The notes under the pieces were generated by a model. The model saw only the letters and a list, made by a program, of their open reading frames with translations. It made no database searches and was not told the DNA's origin. From Pegea sp. RAD2-039 (Eukaryota > Chordata > Thaliacea > Salpida > Salpidae): 64,000 nucleotides of DNA. Made by a program: the position numbers and the translations under genes. Below are positions 1 to 12,145 of the stretch, one piece after another (position 1 is the first letter of the stretch; each line of letters begins with the position of its first letter). Location of the stretch: positions 124,001 through 188,000 of the forward strand of contig JAQGEQ010000287.1 in the NCBI GenBank assembly GCA_034620365.1, in the 5' to 3' direction.

Positions 1-27
1 AGAATTTATTGAAATGATTTTACTTAC

Positions 28-3000
28 TATATTCTTCCAATAAAAATATTCCATCAACATTATTACATTTTCGAATAGTTTTTAAACCAAGAAATACCTA
101 AAAAATAAATTAGTCTAAAAATTTTGAAGAAAAAGATTTGTTTGGAAGATATATTTGCTTTTTCGTTTAATTATATTAATTCAGCTCTTAAAATTCAGGA
201 AGTTTACATAAAAATTAAATAAACAACAAAGTAAAAGAATGAAAAAGTCACCTGGCTATTAACAAACTTCAAATTAATACCATCTAAAGTGACTTGTAAC
301 AAGCCACACTCATTACTTCTAATATCTTGGACAGGGAACTCACCACCAAGATTTGGTACTACATCAAGATAAGTTCGTTTCAATAAAGTTTCATGACATT
401 TAAACGTTTGTTGAAATAGTTTCTCATAAAACTGTTTTTTTTTATCGCTTTCATGAAATTTTCTTCACAATTGAATTAAAGTAGAAGAAAAATTGGAGAA
501 TCTTATGAAGAAAAAACCAACCGTTATGTCTGGCAGCCGCTTTTTCCATCGCTTCTTTTACACAGTGATATAATTCACGGCACTAAAGTTCACAGAACAA
601 ATTTAAGAACAAAAAAATAAAATAAAAAAAAGTACTTTTTTGGTGTAGAATCTATTAAGTTGTGTTTCGTGTCCTTTTCTTTGCCATAAACATAAAACTT
701 TTGTCTTAGGACAGAATGTCATGTTAAGGAGCTTCTCGTACCACCATCGCTCACATATAGTCCCAAAACCAGTTCGTAAGATGATTGCATCATCACAGAC
801 CTTTAAGAGAAAAGTTGAAGGTTTCTGATAAGAAGAAAGTTTGTATATCTGTAACATGATGCTACTAAAAGATGAAGCAACAAGCAGTTACCTCCATAAA
901 CAACACTTCACCGTTAGTATCAGTTCCAGCATGAACTACAAAACTTTGTTTACGAATATGTCGACTTCCACAAGGTTTTAGGTCAATAGAAACACCTTGC
1001 AAGGACTTCATACTCTCCAAAAGCATATTGATTTCTGAGCTATAAGCTAAACCAACATGAGATTTACCTAAGAGGCGACGAACCTAAAAAAGTTTAATAA
1101 AAGAAGAAATAGATTTAATTGAGAAAGTTTTACTTTTCGCTTAATTTCATTGTGAGATACATTCATCATCACCATATAAGCAATTAGATTGTAGAGCATT
1201 GTTGAGAGCAAGCGGTCTTCCTCATCTTCTAATCTTCGCTTTTCACAAGTGCTTAGGGTTCGATACCTTAACAAGATTCAAAAGAAAAAAGTTCTAATTT
1301 CATTAAATGAAAAAATTTTCGATTTTGATACAATTTGGAGCTTTTAGTTTCGAAAAATCATTTTCTTATCACTAAACTTCAAACATAATTCAATTTACTT
1401 AAAATATTTCTGATATTTTGCTAATTGATAAAAAAATCATTAAAAATTAAGAAATTTTAATTTATGAAATCAAATTTCAATTGATTCACCTCTCAATCAT
1501 GTCCAAGGGACCTTGATCCATTCCGACAGCATCTCTTTCCATTGCTACTGAATCCAAAAATACATCTTCCCAGAACTGCATCTTGTCCCATAATTTTGAT
1601 CTTTCTTTTACTAATCAAAGAGATATCAATCAAGTTAACAGATTGTTGCTTCGTTGAAAGTAGATAACTTTTACAAAACAAATTATCAATATTTTGATGT
1701 TTCAAAATATCTATCAAAAAACTGATCAAATCCATCAATTGAATGTCTCAGCTTACAATATCAAGACGTGAACATGCTTAGACACCAACTAAATCTACAA
1801 CGCATGCGACAGAGTGTCCTTTGAGTGAAAAATGAGCCGACTTTAGTCTCAAAGAGATGGAACAATAATTCAATTTGACTGATGGTTGTTGAGACAGTGA
1901 CAATTTGTACAGAAAAATTTTAATTTGAAAACATACACGCCATAGCATTCGTGTTTGCCATATTACTTAAACTCAATGCTGTTTCCAAAGCTACATCCTC
2001 CAATTGCATGAGAAAATTGTCTTTGAATATTCCTTGAAATGCGTGAAAAATGAATGGGAAGAGAAAGTTTGTTAAGATTAGAAGATTGATGACATTGGTT
2101 TATGAAATTGATTGATGAGCGAAGAGTTCTAAATTAATCAGATTTTATGAAAGAAAAGATTACTAAAAAATAACTTCAAGAAAACAGTTGTTCAAGAAAA
2201 CTAAGCGACATCATTCAAAAAAAAAAGTAGACAGAACCAAACACCTACCAAGTAAACCTTCAAACAAAAATATTCTTTGTTCGTCTTCTCCTATATCAGA
2301 ATCAACTCGAATCAGTTTACGACTCCTATATCTCATATCACAGGTAGAATCATCTGAAGGATTCACTGCACTGCTTACTGAGTCTGATTTTATACTCAGA
2401 TTATCCTACAAAGCAAAACCAAAAGTTATTTTAAGCAAACTACAAAAGCAATTGTAGTTTTTAGTTAATACATAGAAGATGAATCGATTACTGCTGCTTA
2501 CAAATTCATGAACAATACGAGCAGACAAATTCCTCATACTAGAACTTTCTTTTGATGAGATTGAAGAGTCTGAAAGAGAATTAAATCTGTTTGATAAATA
2601 CTTGAGAAGTTTGATTGATAGTAAAAAATGACAAACATGCATTTGAAAAAGTAATAACATAAATTTAGCAAGCAGTTAGTAGTTGCAAGTTTTTACAAGT
2701 TGGTGAATCTAAATAAATTTGAGGAAATAAGAACTTACAATCGAATAATTCTAGTTTTATATAATAAATTATTCATGTAGCTTGAATGATGCAAATATAG
2801 AAAGCGTAAAATTGAATATTAAGAAGTTGTTACAATTTACCAGTACTTGATATTTCTTCTGTTAATGATCTGTCTGTAAGTTTATCTGTTGGTTTTTTCA
2901 TGTCATCAGTAGAATTGTGTGATGTGGAAATACTAGAAGGGTGTGGTGGTATATAAGGTAGGTTTTTGTGATTATCACGGTTAGAAATAATTCCTTTTAG

Positions 3001-3474
3001 TTCTGTCCAAGTTAGTAAGAAACATTAGTAGTTTAGTTAGTAGAAGGAAGTAACACCACAAACAACAACAACCTTCATCATGCATAAATCAAATACCATG
3101 GTAGATGAAACTTACCTTTGGCGTAATAATGAGTATGACAAATTTCTAAAAGACCAAACGCAGAAGCCATACCACCTAGACCACTGTGCTGGTTGAAGGT
3201 GGTTTCCAAACCATTGACGACACATTTCAACAAATCCAACATACCTCGATAAACTTTCAACCCGATTTCCTGAAACATCAAATTGAAGCAAATATTTGAA
3301 TGATAAATCACTCACGATGTCTTCCACATATTCGTTGTTTCCTTCTTTTTGTGTTGTTTGATTCAATCTCTGTAGGATGAAGAGTCTTAGGGACTCGCAC
3401 TCCATCAATCTCCGGACCTTCTTGATGTTCAACCACCCAGCACCTTGACCGTCTAAAACGTTTTTAGTGATTTC
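28..3474 (-). other. MADD: MADD exon block: death-domain-like and C-terminal PH-like regions
   Basis: These exons carry the conserved C-terminal half. Exons 3316-3474 and 3116-3269 encode [20 protein letters not shown] and [13 protein letters not shown]...[13 protein letters not shown], the region called death-domain-like in the vertebrate protein. After a variable linker, exons from 1610 down to 28 encode [71 protein letters not shown] and GGEFPVQDI, then [19 protein letters not shown]. The 28-97 exon ends with a phase-1 GTAAGT donor, so at least one further exon lies outside the window. Confidence 0.92.
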
Positions 3475-6400
3475 CTGAGGAACAGAAGATAAAGATGAAG
3501 TTGAAAAGATCAAGTTGAAATTTACTTTCAAAAAATGTTGATTTTCTTTGTTGCTTAGAAACGTAGCTGTGTTGGTTGCAGGTGATTGTTCAGAAGCTGG
3601 CATCGAGTTTGATATTCTCTGGCTTCCATTCCTCACAGTTGGTGAGACGTGTAAAGGTGATCCACGTCTCACTACGGATCGATGATCAATCAACATTTTT
3701 CTTGGAGCTTAAAATAAAATTCGTATTTTTTAAATTGAAAAATTTTGAAATAATCGAATTTTTGATGAATTACTTTTAACACTTGGAAAAGGTGAAATCA
3801 TTCCAAGATTAGAAGCAGAAGATGAAGTTTGAACGATTGTGTGAGATGGTGATGGTGTCACAGCTTGTACAGTTGTCATCAAGCTTTTAGCTGATGTGAT
3901 TGTGTTTAAATGAGTCCCAGTAGTATCTTCATCAGTTGCATCTTCACAACTAGTCGGTGTTGATGTTAAAGAAAGATTTTTTTCATCATTTTCACTTTCA
4001 TCTGATGTATATTCGGATTTGGTGTCTTCGTTTCTAGATTCGGATTCACTATCTACAAAAAATCACCTGAAAATAAAAGTTCTTCCAAAGACACAATCAA
4101 CAAACCACTTTCATCAGTAGGAGCAGCATCTGAGTCTCGCTGACTCGAGATTTCATCTGTCATGGTAACAGCTGCAACTAGAGTGGAACAACTTTCATGG
4201 GTGGAATGTTGGACGTTTGCTAATTGTTGTTCAAACCATTTTGCTTTATCGCCGATTAGAACAGGATCCAAAACATCTAGACAAGAAATTAAAATGTTCA
4301 AAAAAAGTAAAAGTTGCAGTTGTTACAATTAAATGAGTTTCCCATCGAAGCATCTATCGATTTTTAACAGCAATTACAATTTGAGACTAAAGCTTGCTAC
4401 TAACAAATCCTTTGACTTTCAAAAGTGAACTTTAAGAGAAGTATCACTAAAAATATGAAAGAAAATCGATTTGAGGACGCACCATTATTGATACGAAGAT
4501 AAGCGATATTGTCAGGAAGTAGGGACCATTCACCCAGATATTCAACTGCTTGTGTGCTTGACAATTGACGAGTAAAGTCACTCTGCTTCAATCTGTCAAT
4601 TAGTAATTATGTTTACCGGATATTTATAGTTTCATTTTATTTAATCTATAAATTGAAATTTCTCGGTAAGCTGTAAAAATAATAAAATATTTATGTGATT
4701 TATTTGAAAGTTGTTTTTATAAAATTAAAAAGGTAAATAGTTGCACATGTGATTAGTCGTTTTTTTGGCCCGCTTCGGCCGCAAACGGTCATGCATATAT
4801 GTGCCAGGGCGGAAGCCAGTTGTGGCCCATGCAGCAGGATTCCACTCTCCACGCCAACCAGGTTATGCAGCAGAACAAAAGGACTGATGCAGCTACGCCT
4901 GGCTGGCGTCGCAGGAGCTGCCAGAACGACACTAAGTACAATTACGAACTGTCTACTAGGCTCCAACTCTTGCCTTAAGCTCGGAGTTTTGTGTCTTCTA
5001 GAAGTGTTATTATTAACCAGACCAACAGAGCCCTTCTATCTGGGTTTTATGGACTTTTCCTTGTCAATATAAGTAAAGATAAACTCAAAGTAAATAAGGT
5101 AGAGAGATTGTCAAAGAAAGCGGAAATTGAAATGCGTGGTACGTTTATTTGATAATCAATTGATTTTAAATAACAATTTCAAGTTAAAAATTCAAAAAGT
5201 AATTTATTAAAAGCAAAAAACCTCGATTGCATGAAGCTGTGTTGTTGAAAAGCAACTACAGGTCTTGGATATAAACGTAGAGTTCTCGTATGATCAGCAA
5301 AATACTGTAGAGTGCTTGGAGATTCCAGAAAACGTACCATTGCAACTCTAAGTTTAGAAAAAAGTTAAAATTTGAGAATTTTGACGAAGAATGAAAAAGA
5401 TTTTGAATGTTTAAGCTGAAATTGAGTTAACAGTTAGGTTGAAACTGTTACAAGTATTTGTAGAGGTACTTAGTGATTCAACAGTACTAGAAAGTTACTT
5501 AAATCTGTAAATAACAAGAAAATAAACTTCAAATATTGTTACCTAGTAGCTACATCAACTGAATCTACATCATTCCCATAAATCAAAGGATTAAAAGACT
5601 TCTCAGACTTAACCGGAGCCTTTTTACCACCAGAAGAATAACTTGGTGGATTTAAACTCATGCTAGCTAAAGCCTGTTCAAAAAATCCACTTTTTAAAGT
5701 ATAATTTCGATTTGAAAAAAAATTTATTTGAAATTTGTAAATATTAATTTCAAACCTGTTTCAGCTGAGCTTTTAAAACCGATCCTTCAGGTTCAGGTAG
5801 TTTTGGTAAAGGAGGACAGTTTTTGGGCTTTATTATCTACAATTTTGAAGCAAATTTGTAAAAAAAAGTAAATTTAGAAACACTTTACCTTGTTTGTGTC
5901 TAAATTAACTCTCCAAACATCACAAGGAAAAGTAAACTTTCTCTTAAATTCAAAAAATGAGCTTGGAATCCCGATTATATAAGGTGTAGGTGCTAATAAA
6001 ATTTGCTCGGATCCAGGCATACATTGAGGCAGAAGAGGAATAACTGGGAACATATATTGAAGAGGATATAGCATGCTGATAAGAGCCATGATTGACATGG
6101 AAAGTGCATTGTAGTCTTTGGATAGTAAAACCACCTGAAAAAAAAAGGTTAAAACTGAAATCGGTTGATTTGGATTTACTTTATTTTCAAGCATTATTGC
6201 TGTAAGGACTTCCAAACAAAGATCTATTCCCAGGAGTTCCAAAGGAAGATGAAGAGGAAAATCCAATAAGGAAAGTCTTGTTGTGTCAGGGAGAGCAATT
6301 ATTGAAGGCGTCTATATCAAATATATTACTCAAAAGATGCAGATCGCTTTTTAAGTTGTAACTGACTTGAATTTTAGAAGGCAGAAGCTCTAAAGTCACT

Positions 6401-7945
6401 TTATTTTTGCCTGGTATTGGAACAGGACATGAAAGAAGTTTAGAAACCCATGTTTCAATCTCTCTGACATCATGAAGAACCACCCCAGATACACTATTTG
6501 TTTCACAACCTGCCAACACCGCCCATATGCTGAAAAGCAGAAATTCATTTTGTGAAGAGTATGTTTGGTTTCAAACCTGTGAAAATTTTTGGAATTTTTT
6601 CCATTTTTTGCATTTGTCCTCTGATAACAAGCCTCAATAATCCTCTTTAACGTCAGCAGACATCTAATAACAATAAACATAAAAATCTTTCAATTTGAAT
6701 ATTTAGTTTTTAAAATATTGAAAAATAAACAGTAGAAATCTATATGTAGTCAAAATTGTTTAAACAAACTTTGTTTTATAAACGTTACCTTCTAAAGATT
6801 GAAATGAAAGGATGTCTGCTAACTATACACAGTGATGTCAAAGTATGTGTTCTAAACGTTCTTCTCACATCTGAGCAATAAAAGAAAAGTAAAATTTAAG
6901 GAAGTTGGAGTAGATGAAGAGATGTTACTATACAAGTGGTTACAAGAGTTTGGTTGGTTTTATGTTGATAGATAGGCTTACTCTGATTTGGACTCAGCAT
7001 ATTTGACTTCCGGGAGTAGAAACCATGAGGTGTGGTATTGGAGTTACAATCACAAGATCGAAGAGAAGCAGGTCTTCGTTTGGACTTCATCAATCTTTCT
7101 TTTCCATAAACACTTTCTGAGTTGGATTCTGAAGATATTTCATCAGAATTACAACCTTTTTGTTGACTTGTTTCAAATTTATGAACACTATTTCTTGAAT
7201 CAAGTGGTTTGAAAGGAAGAAAGACACTAGATAAATCAGAAGATGTTTTGGAACTAAAAAAAAATGTAAAAATTAATTTTTGATGGCAGTTTTTCAAGAG
7301 AAATTTCACCTAGTAGTTTTTGATCTTTTCAGTCTGTATTTTTTGCGTAATTTTTGTAAATCTTTTTTTTCAAAAGGTCTATAAAAATTAACACAGACTC
7401 CATATCTCACAAACCCACTGTCTTTCTCAGTCAACATGAACACAAAAGAAGAAGTATCTTCATGAAGAATTCGGTTTGGTCTTGAAAAAATATCAAATAA
7501 AAGAAACATAAGATTTTTCAGTCTATCTATTTTTAAAATTTAAAAAATTAGGTAAAAATTATTCAGTTTCTACCTTCGACAAACATTGATACATGATTCT
7601 GGTTGGCAAAAATAGCAGACATCAATTGAAAAAGGGAAATCAGTATGATCTTGCTTAGGGTATCTTCAAAAATTAAAAAAATTAATTTTATACTAGACTA
7701 ATGGTTATTGTAAAAGGTGTAAGATAAAGACAGCAAAAGTATTTCAGATCTTTTTATATTTTCCAAATAAATAATAAAAAAGTTTAAAACTGATTTAAGA
7801 ATTAATTGTAATTTTCTTGTTTATCAACATACCTATGAATTAAGGTGGGTTCTTGTCTTGCTTTGCCATTAGGATGCTTAGTTCCAACAATTGCTAAATA
7901 ATCGATCAAACGTGTTTCATTATTACAATTTGATTTATCTGTCAT
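28..7945 (-). CDS. MADD: MADD / Rab3 guanine-nucleotide exchange factor (DENN-MADD), 3' end off window
   Basis: MADD (Rab3-GEP, AEX-3 in worms) activates Rab3/Rab27 GTPases on synaptic and secretory vesicles; vertebrate forms also bind TNF receptor. Exons read on the minus strand, all phase-compatible: 7833-7945, 7574-7663, 7310-7480, 6982-7253, 6789-6870, 6577-6663, 6367-6529, 6180-6311, 5889-6134, 5756-5836, 5543-5673, 5222-5347, 4483-4592, 4106-4276, 3774-4052, 3526-3707, 3316-3474, 3116-3269, 2841-3002, 2502-2569, 2249-2405, (cassette 1937-2032), 1490-1610, 1134-1266, 892-1083, 636-800, 522-582, 252-358, 28-97. They sum to about 1,328 codons without the cassette. The order of conserved blocks follows vertebrate MADD throughout. 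The start ATG at 7945 is chosen because [10 protein letters not shown] follows 12 residues later, as in the family; the frame stays open upstream to 8098, so an N-terminal extension is possible. No stop or frameshift was found. Confidence 0.95.
1937..2032 (-). other. MADD: Candidate cassette exon of MADD (32 codons, phase 1-1)
   Basis: An open 96-base segment is bounded by a good acceptor (ATTTCAAG) and a GTATGT donor, both in phase 1. It encodes [20 protein letters not shown] followed by [11 protein letters not shown]. The flanking exons (2249-2405 and 1490-1610) also join directly in phase 1, giving [12 protein letters not shown], which aligns without gap to vertebrate MADD. The segment can therefore be included or skipped without changing frame, and it adds residues not expected from the family. 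It is either an alternative exon or a chance open segment in the intron. Confidence 0.5.
4760..5070 (-). repeat. SINE-like repeat copy in a MADD intron
   Basis: A markedly GC-richer block lies in the intron between MADD exons 12 and 13. It is similar, by eye around 75-80%, to the block at 34440-34817 but in opposite orientation. Shared landmarks include GCAGCTCCTGCGACGCCAGC and GGAGAGTGGAATCCTG on the minus strand, and GACAAGGAAAA near the 5' end. The minus-strand 3' end runs into an A-run (T-run at 4760-4767). The tRNA-like head seen in the other copy is missing here, so this copy is 5' truncated. Confidence 0.7.
5543..7945 (-). other. MADD: MADD exon block: tripartite DENN domain
   Basis: This is the catalytic half of the gene above. 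Exons 1-3 give the uDENN part ([10 protein letters not shown], then [16 protein letters not shown] and [12 protein letters not shown]). Exon 4 is a serine-rich spacer of about 90 codons, as in other MADD proteins. Exons 5-9 give the cDENN core: [12 protein letters not shown], then [20 protein letters not shown], then [20 protein letters not shown] and [15 protein letters not shown], all near-invariant in the family. Exons 10-12 start the dDENN part ([18 protein letters not shown]). The DENN module is the known Rab exchange surface. Introns here are 50-300 bases. Confidence 0.93.
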
Positions 7946-8099
7946 TACTGAATCTTCCAAATGTGAATTGTATGTTAAATAAGTACAAAGTTCAATCACA
8001 TTTACTAGTTTTAAAATTAAACTAAGATCATATAAAAAAGTCTCTTGATAAAAACAGAATAAAGAAAAAACTTTTATATAAAAAATTATTTGAATCAAA

Positions 8100-10235
8100 A
8101 AATGTTTAAATTCTGCTTCTTAATATTTGTTAACATTAAATAAAATTGCAACAACCAATAAAAGAAAATAGTTTTTATTATAATAGAAAATTTATTTAGT
8201 TACATAGATAGAAAATACTATTTGCTAAAAACAGAATAAATAAAATGACTTTAGCTCAAAAATTACTGAACAGTTTTATATTCTTTAAAAGCTTTCTAAT
8301 GTAAATGATTATCAAGCTTAATTATAAAAACCTTGTTAATCTTTTGGATAACTAATAAAATTACTTCTTAAATTATCATCAAAATCAGAATAAAAAGAAG
8401 ATAAAAGGTCAGAAAACTCTGTTTCTGATTAAAAAACTTTTTTTATCAAAAATTTATCTTAAATTCATTTTATAAACATATTAGAAGTGATCAATATAAT
8501 TGTTATTTTCAGAATCATAGAATTTTAATAATTAATGAATTAATATTACAAACCTTCTAACACTTAAATAAACTAATCAAGATTATATAAGTTATATAAA
8601 TCAATATGTTTTATAAAAATGTTAAAATCTAAAAGATTAAAGAGTTTACTTTAATTAGAAATAAAATTAGTACATGTACAACTAAAATTAAGTAATTTCT
8701 AAGATCTTCTTTTTCAAATTATTCTATAAACATTATAAAATTGCAATCAAAACTTAATTAGTACTTGGGAAAATCTCTAAAAAAAAATAAAACTTGAAAA
8801 TAATGAGTAATGAAATAATATTTTCGTAAAACTATTAAAAGAAATCAAAATAAGTTAATACTTATAAAAATAAATAAAATTCTAAGAGACATAAAAAGAT
8901 TTATAATAAAATAAACTAGTGAAAGTTATTGCTTAACTTAATCAAAACACCAATCACAGTAATAGCTTTACTACTCTATGAAATTGTAACAATAATATTT
9001 CCCTTACGTCTAAACACTCATGAAATGATATTGGCGTAAGCACAACAAAGTTCACTAATATTTTATGAAACATAAATAAATTAGCGTAATAAAAGTTAAA
9101 AATACTTTTTTTATAAACACTTTTTAGGTAAATTAACCTTGTATTGTATTTTAATCAATGCTGTTTAACAAAAATTTTAATTTTTATGGCATGAGCTTTT
9201 ATTAGCTAATTGCTTTGTTGAAACTGTAACAAAAAGTGGATATTTTGATCTTTCTTTCGAATAAAATCAATCTTATATAATTAAATAGGTTAGATAGTTG
9301 AATTTTATAGGGTATTTTGATGCATTACATCTATTTTAAATTATTGTTGCTAACATTATAAACAAAATGTAGTCTAAAAAGGTACATAATCTTAAAATCA
9401 AGCATTTGAGTGCAATTTCACAATAAACATATATCGGTGAATTCAGTTTACACTGTCTTTTCAACTAGCAGCTAAATACATCTTTGGAGGAAAAAGCTAG
9501 TTGAGTTAATTTAGTAACCCAGCTAACAAAAGAAATCCATAGTTTACGAAAAAAGGTTAAAGACGTCTGTTTCAGAGAAAAGTATTCTTGATTGTTGAGA
9601 CTGTTTAAGACTCACCTGTATTGCAGTAACGCTATGGTACTCATCAGTATCTAGCTTTGCTCATACCCCCCAAAAACTAAGAAACTAAAAGACTATCATG
9701 AACCAACTACGGTTGCAAAAATATAATGTTTGCTTTTTGTGAGTTTACACTATTGATAATTCATTATTCATATTTTTCACTTAAGTGGTATAATTATCGC
9801 AATTTTCCTTACAGGTTACTTTAGTGAGTTATTTAGGAAATTGAATCTATACAACTTCAATATAATGATAATTCCACACTTTTAAAACTTGAGAAAAGTA
9901 TTCTTACATTTAAGAAGTTAATTGTAGTTTTTTTTCTTAAAAGTAGTCGTTTTAATTTCAAAAGTTAAAAATAAAAAGTTTAAAAGTTTTTTGGGAAAAA
10001 CCAACAGTAATTTTATAAAATAATCATTAATTTTTTCATAACTTTTTTCATACAGTTTTCATTTTCACTTTAAATTATGAAACTGATTTTTAGTGTTAAC
10101 CAATGAATATATTTTAATAAAATTATGTTTTATGTATTTCAGTTTGTCTATCTTGGCTAAACTATTAGTTACTTATTTAGAATAAGTACTCCGAAAAAAG
10201 GGCAATTCTTCAACCATTTTTTTACTTTTATATAG
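8100..10235. other. AT-rich intergenic stretch upstream of MADD
   Basis: No convincing coding sequence. The one structured signal is on the minus strand near 9616-9650, where a strong CAG|GTGAGT donor ends a short segment containing an ATG at 9644. It could be a non-coding first exon of MADD, since its phase would hit a stop when joined to the first coding exon. Otherwise only A/T runs are seen. Confidence 0.4.
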
Positions 10236-12130
10236 CTTAAGGCGAGATCTCATCTACCTCCCTTGCTTGATAACGCTAATCAGCTGGTGATGGAACCAAA
10301 GAATAAAGCTGAATTGCTAAACAAACAATTTGAAAAGGTTTTTATAACCGATGATGGCAATACTCCTACTATTTCCTACTCCAATATCCTTTCAAATATC
10401 TCTGAGATGGTAGATCTAGACATAACAGCTGATATAGTATCTAAGGCTATTTCTTCTCTAAAATCAACAGTTTCCAACACCCCAGATCAAATCCCAGCTT
10501 TGTTTTTAAGAAAAAGTACTTCTTCTTTAGCGCTACCCTTATCGCTACTCTTTAACATGACTCTTAAGCGGGGAAGACTTCCACAAATTTGGAAGAATGC
10601 TATTATTACTCCAATTTATAAGAAGGGTCCCAGAAACACTGCACTTAACTACAGACCAGTTTCGCTGACGTCGGTTATCTGCAGAACTCAAGAGCACATC
10701 ATTCACAACCATATAACTAGCCATTTGACGGAGCATCATCTAATATCTGATGTCCAGCATGGCTTTGTTAAGCAAAGATCTTCTTTGACTCAACATCTCA
10801 ATTTTTTCAATGAGCTTACAGCTCATTACGAAAGTAATACTCCATGTGACATCATATACCTTGATTTTGCTAAAGCTTTTGATTCTGTTCCACACAACAA
10901 GCTCATTACTGTATTGGAAAACATAAAAATCAGCAACTCTATCTTAAAATGGATTGAAGATTTCTTATCAGGTAGAACCCAACGAACCCGTGTAGAAAGA
11001 TCTTTATCTACTCCTAGTAAAGTCACCAGCGGCGTTCCTCAAGGTTCCGTCCTGGGTCCACTTCTCTTTTTGATTTTCATTGAAGACCTCATCAGAAGAC
11101 TAATAACAGTAGACAATGTCAGTGTGTTTGTGTATGCAGACGACATCAAGCTATTATCTGGTTCTCACTCAAAACTCCAAACTGCACTTAATATTGTAGA
11201 AAACTGGTCTGCGAATTGGCAACTTAAAATCCAGCCAACAAAGTCTGAAGTTATAACATTCTCCCGTAAGCCAGCTGCCAACTTCAGCAACCAATACTAC
11301 ATCAATGGATCTATTCTTGAACGAGTATCCTCAGTCATAGACCTCGGCATTACTCTGACATCTGACTTCAAATGGCACAGTTATGTTTCCAGAATCTTTG
11401 GAAAATCTATCAGGCTTGTCCACCTCATCATAAAGACTTTTAATTCTAAAAATCCATGGTTTTACGTGAACCTTTTTAAACTGTACATACGCCCTATTCT
11501 TGAATACAATGTCAGTGCATGGATGCCATATCAAGTTGGTGATATCAGAAAAATCGAATCTGTTCAGGCAAAATTTACGAGATTGGTTTGCAGGAAACTT
11601 AATATTAAATACGAGAGTTATAAGCATCGTCTCAGCTTCTTCAATCTAGATACTTTGGAAATCCGAAGAATTAAATACGACCTTATTCTGATTTTTAAAA
11701 TTATTCACAACCTAATTGATCTTCAGTTTGATGACTTTTTCTCCATTAGTCCCTCCCTCAAGTTATATCAACTTAGAAGACATAAATTACATCTTAATAA
11801 GCCCACTCCACCAGCTACGTTAACCAGATTAAGTTTTTTCTCACACCGCACAATCAGTACATGGAACAATCTGCCATCAGAGATTGTCATGTCAAAATCA
11901 CTTATGCTGTTCAAGAAAAAGCTGAATTGTTATAATATCGCCAACATTGCCATTTCTAAACTGTGAATTTTTCTCTTTTACAATACTATGATTCTGTGCA
12001 ATTCTTCATTGTCATATACTTTTTCGTTTACACGTCAAATAGATCTAATTTGTGAGAATGTGTGTTAGCGAGAGGTGCTCTCTTTAGGCACCCTCCTTCA
12101 CATTTATTGTAATAAATAAATAAATAAATA
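10236..12130 (+). mobile_element. CR1/Jockey-type LINE, 5'-truncated, with intact RT frame and 3' tail
   Basis: The copy starts abruptly at AGCTTAAGGCGAGATC in the linker between endonuclease and RT, so ORF1 and the endonuclease are missing. It runs through the RT frame and a 3' UTR with the hairpin GAGAGGTGCTCTC...GGCACCCTCC, and ends in ATAAATAAATAAATA repeats. 5' truncation plus a short tandem tail is typical of target-primed reverse transcription. The 3' end abuts an inverted relative starting at about 12146. Confidence 0.9.
10263..11966 (+). CDS. LINE reverse transcriptase (ORF2 without endonuclease)
   Basis: The frame has 567 codons and no internal stop. RT motifs in order: LKRGRLPQIWKNAIITPIYK (about residue 103), NYRPVSLTSV, IYLDFAKAFDSVPHNKL (about 199), SGVPQGSVLGPLLFLIFIED (about 260) and the catalytic VFVYADDIKLL (about 290). 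A thumb and C-terminal region (EYNVSAWMPYQ...SVQAKFTRLVCRK) follows, as in CR1 and Jockey proteins. The apurinic endonuclease domain that normally precedes RT is absent, so the copy cannot be autonomous. The open frame suggests recent insertion. The labelled start at 10263 is only the first in-frame ATG/alternative start in a truncated copy. Confidence 0.92.
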   Translation: MLDNANQLVMEPKNKAELLNKQFEKVFITDDGNTPTISYSNILSNISEMVDLDITADIVSKAISSLKSTVSNTPDQIPALFLRKSTSSLALPLSLLFNMTLKRGRLPQIWKNAIITPIYKKGPRNTALNYRPVSLTSVICRTQEHIIHNHITSHLTEHHLISDVQHGFVKQRSSLTQHLNFFNELTAHYESNTPCDIIYLDFAKAFDSVPHNKLITVLENIKISNSILKWIEDFLSGRTQRTRVERSLSTPSKVTSGVPQGSVLGPLLFLIFIEDLIRRLITVDNVSVFVYADDIKLLSGSHSKLQTALNIVENWSANWQLKIQPTKSEVITFSRKPAANFSNQYYINGSILERVSSVIDLGITLTSDFKWHSYVSRIFGKSIRLVHLIIKTFNSKNPWFYVNLFKLYIRPILEYNVSAWMPYQVGDIRKIESVQAKFTRLVCRKLNIKYESYKHRLSFFNLDTLEIRRIKYDLILIFKIIHNLIDLQFDDFFSISPSLKLYQLRRHKLHLNKPTPPATLTRLSFFSHRTISTWNNLPSEIVMSKSLMLFKKKLNCYNIANIAISKL

Positions 12131-12145
12131 AATAAATATGACTAA

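Noticed and set aside
358-522. Apparent one-base frameshift in MADD between exons 522-582 and the open segment starting at 431
   Set aside because: Using the acceptor at 359-360 (GATGTAG|TACC) restores phase and gives [18 protein letters not shown], matching the family length; the 359-431 stretch is intron.
3112-3696. A 194-codon minus-strand open frame
   Set aside because: It reads through two introns; the real exons 3526-3707, 3316-3474 and 3116-3269 use it only in part and switch frame.
4749-5072. Plus-strand 107-codon frame as a gene
   Set aside because: It lies wholly in a SINE copy inside a MADD intron; the similar antisense frame at 34403-34825 is also within a SINE.
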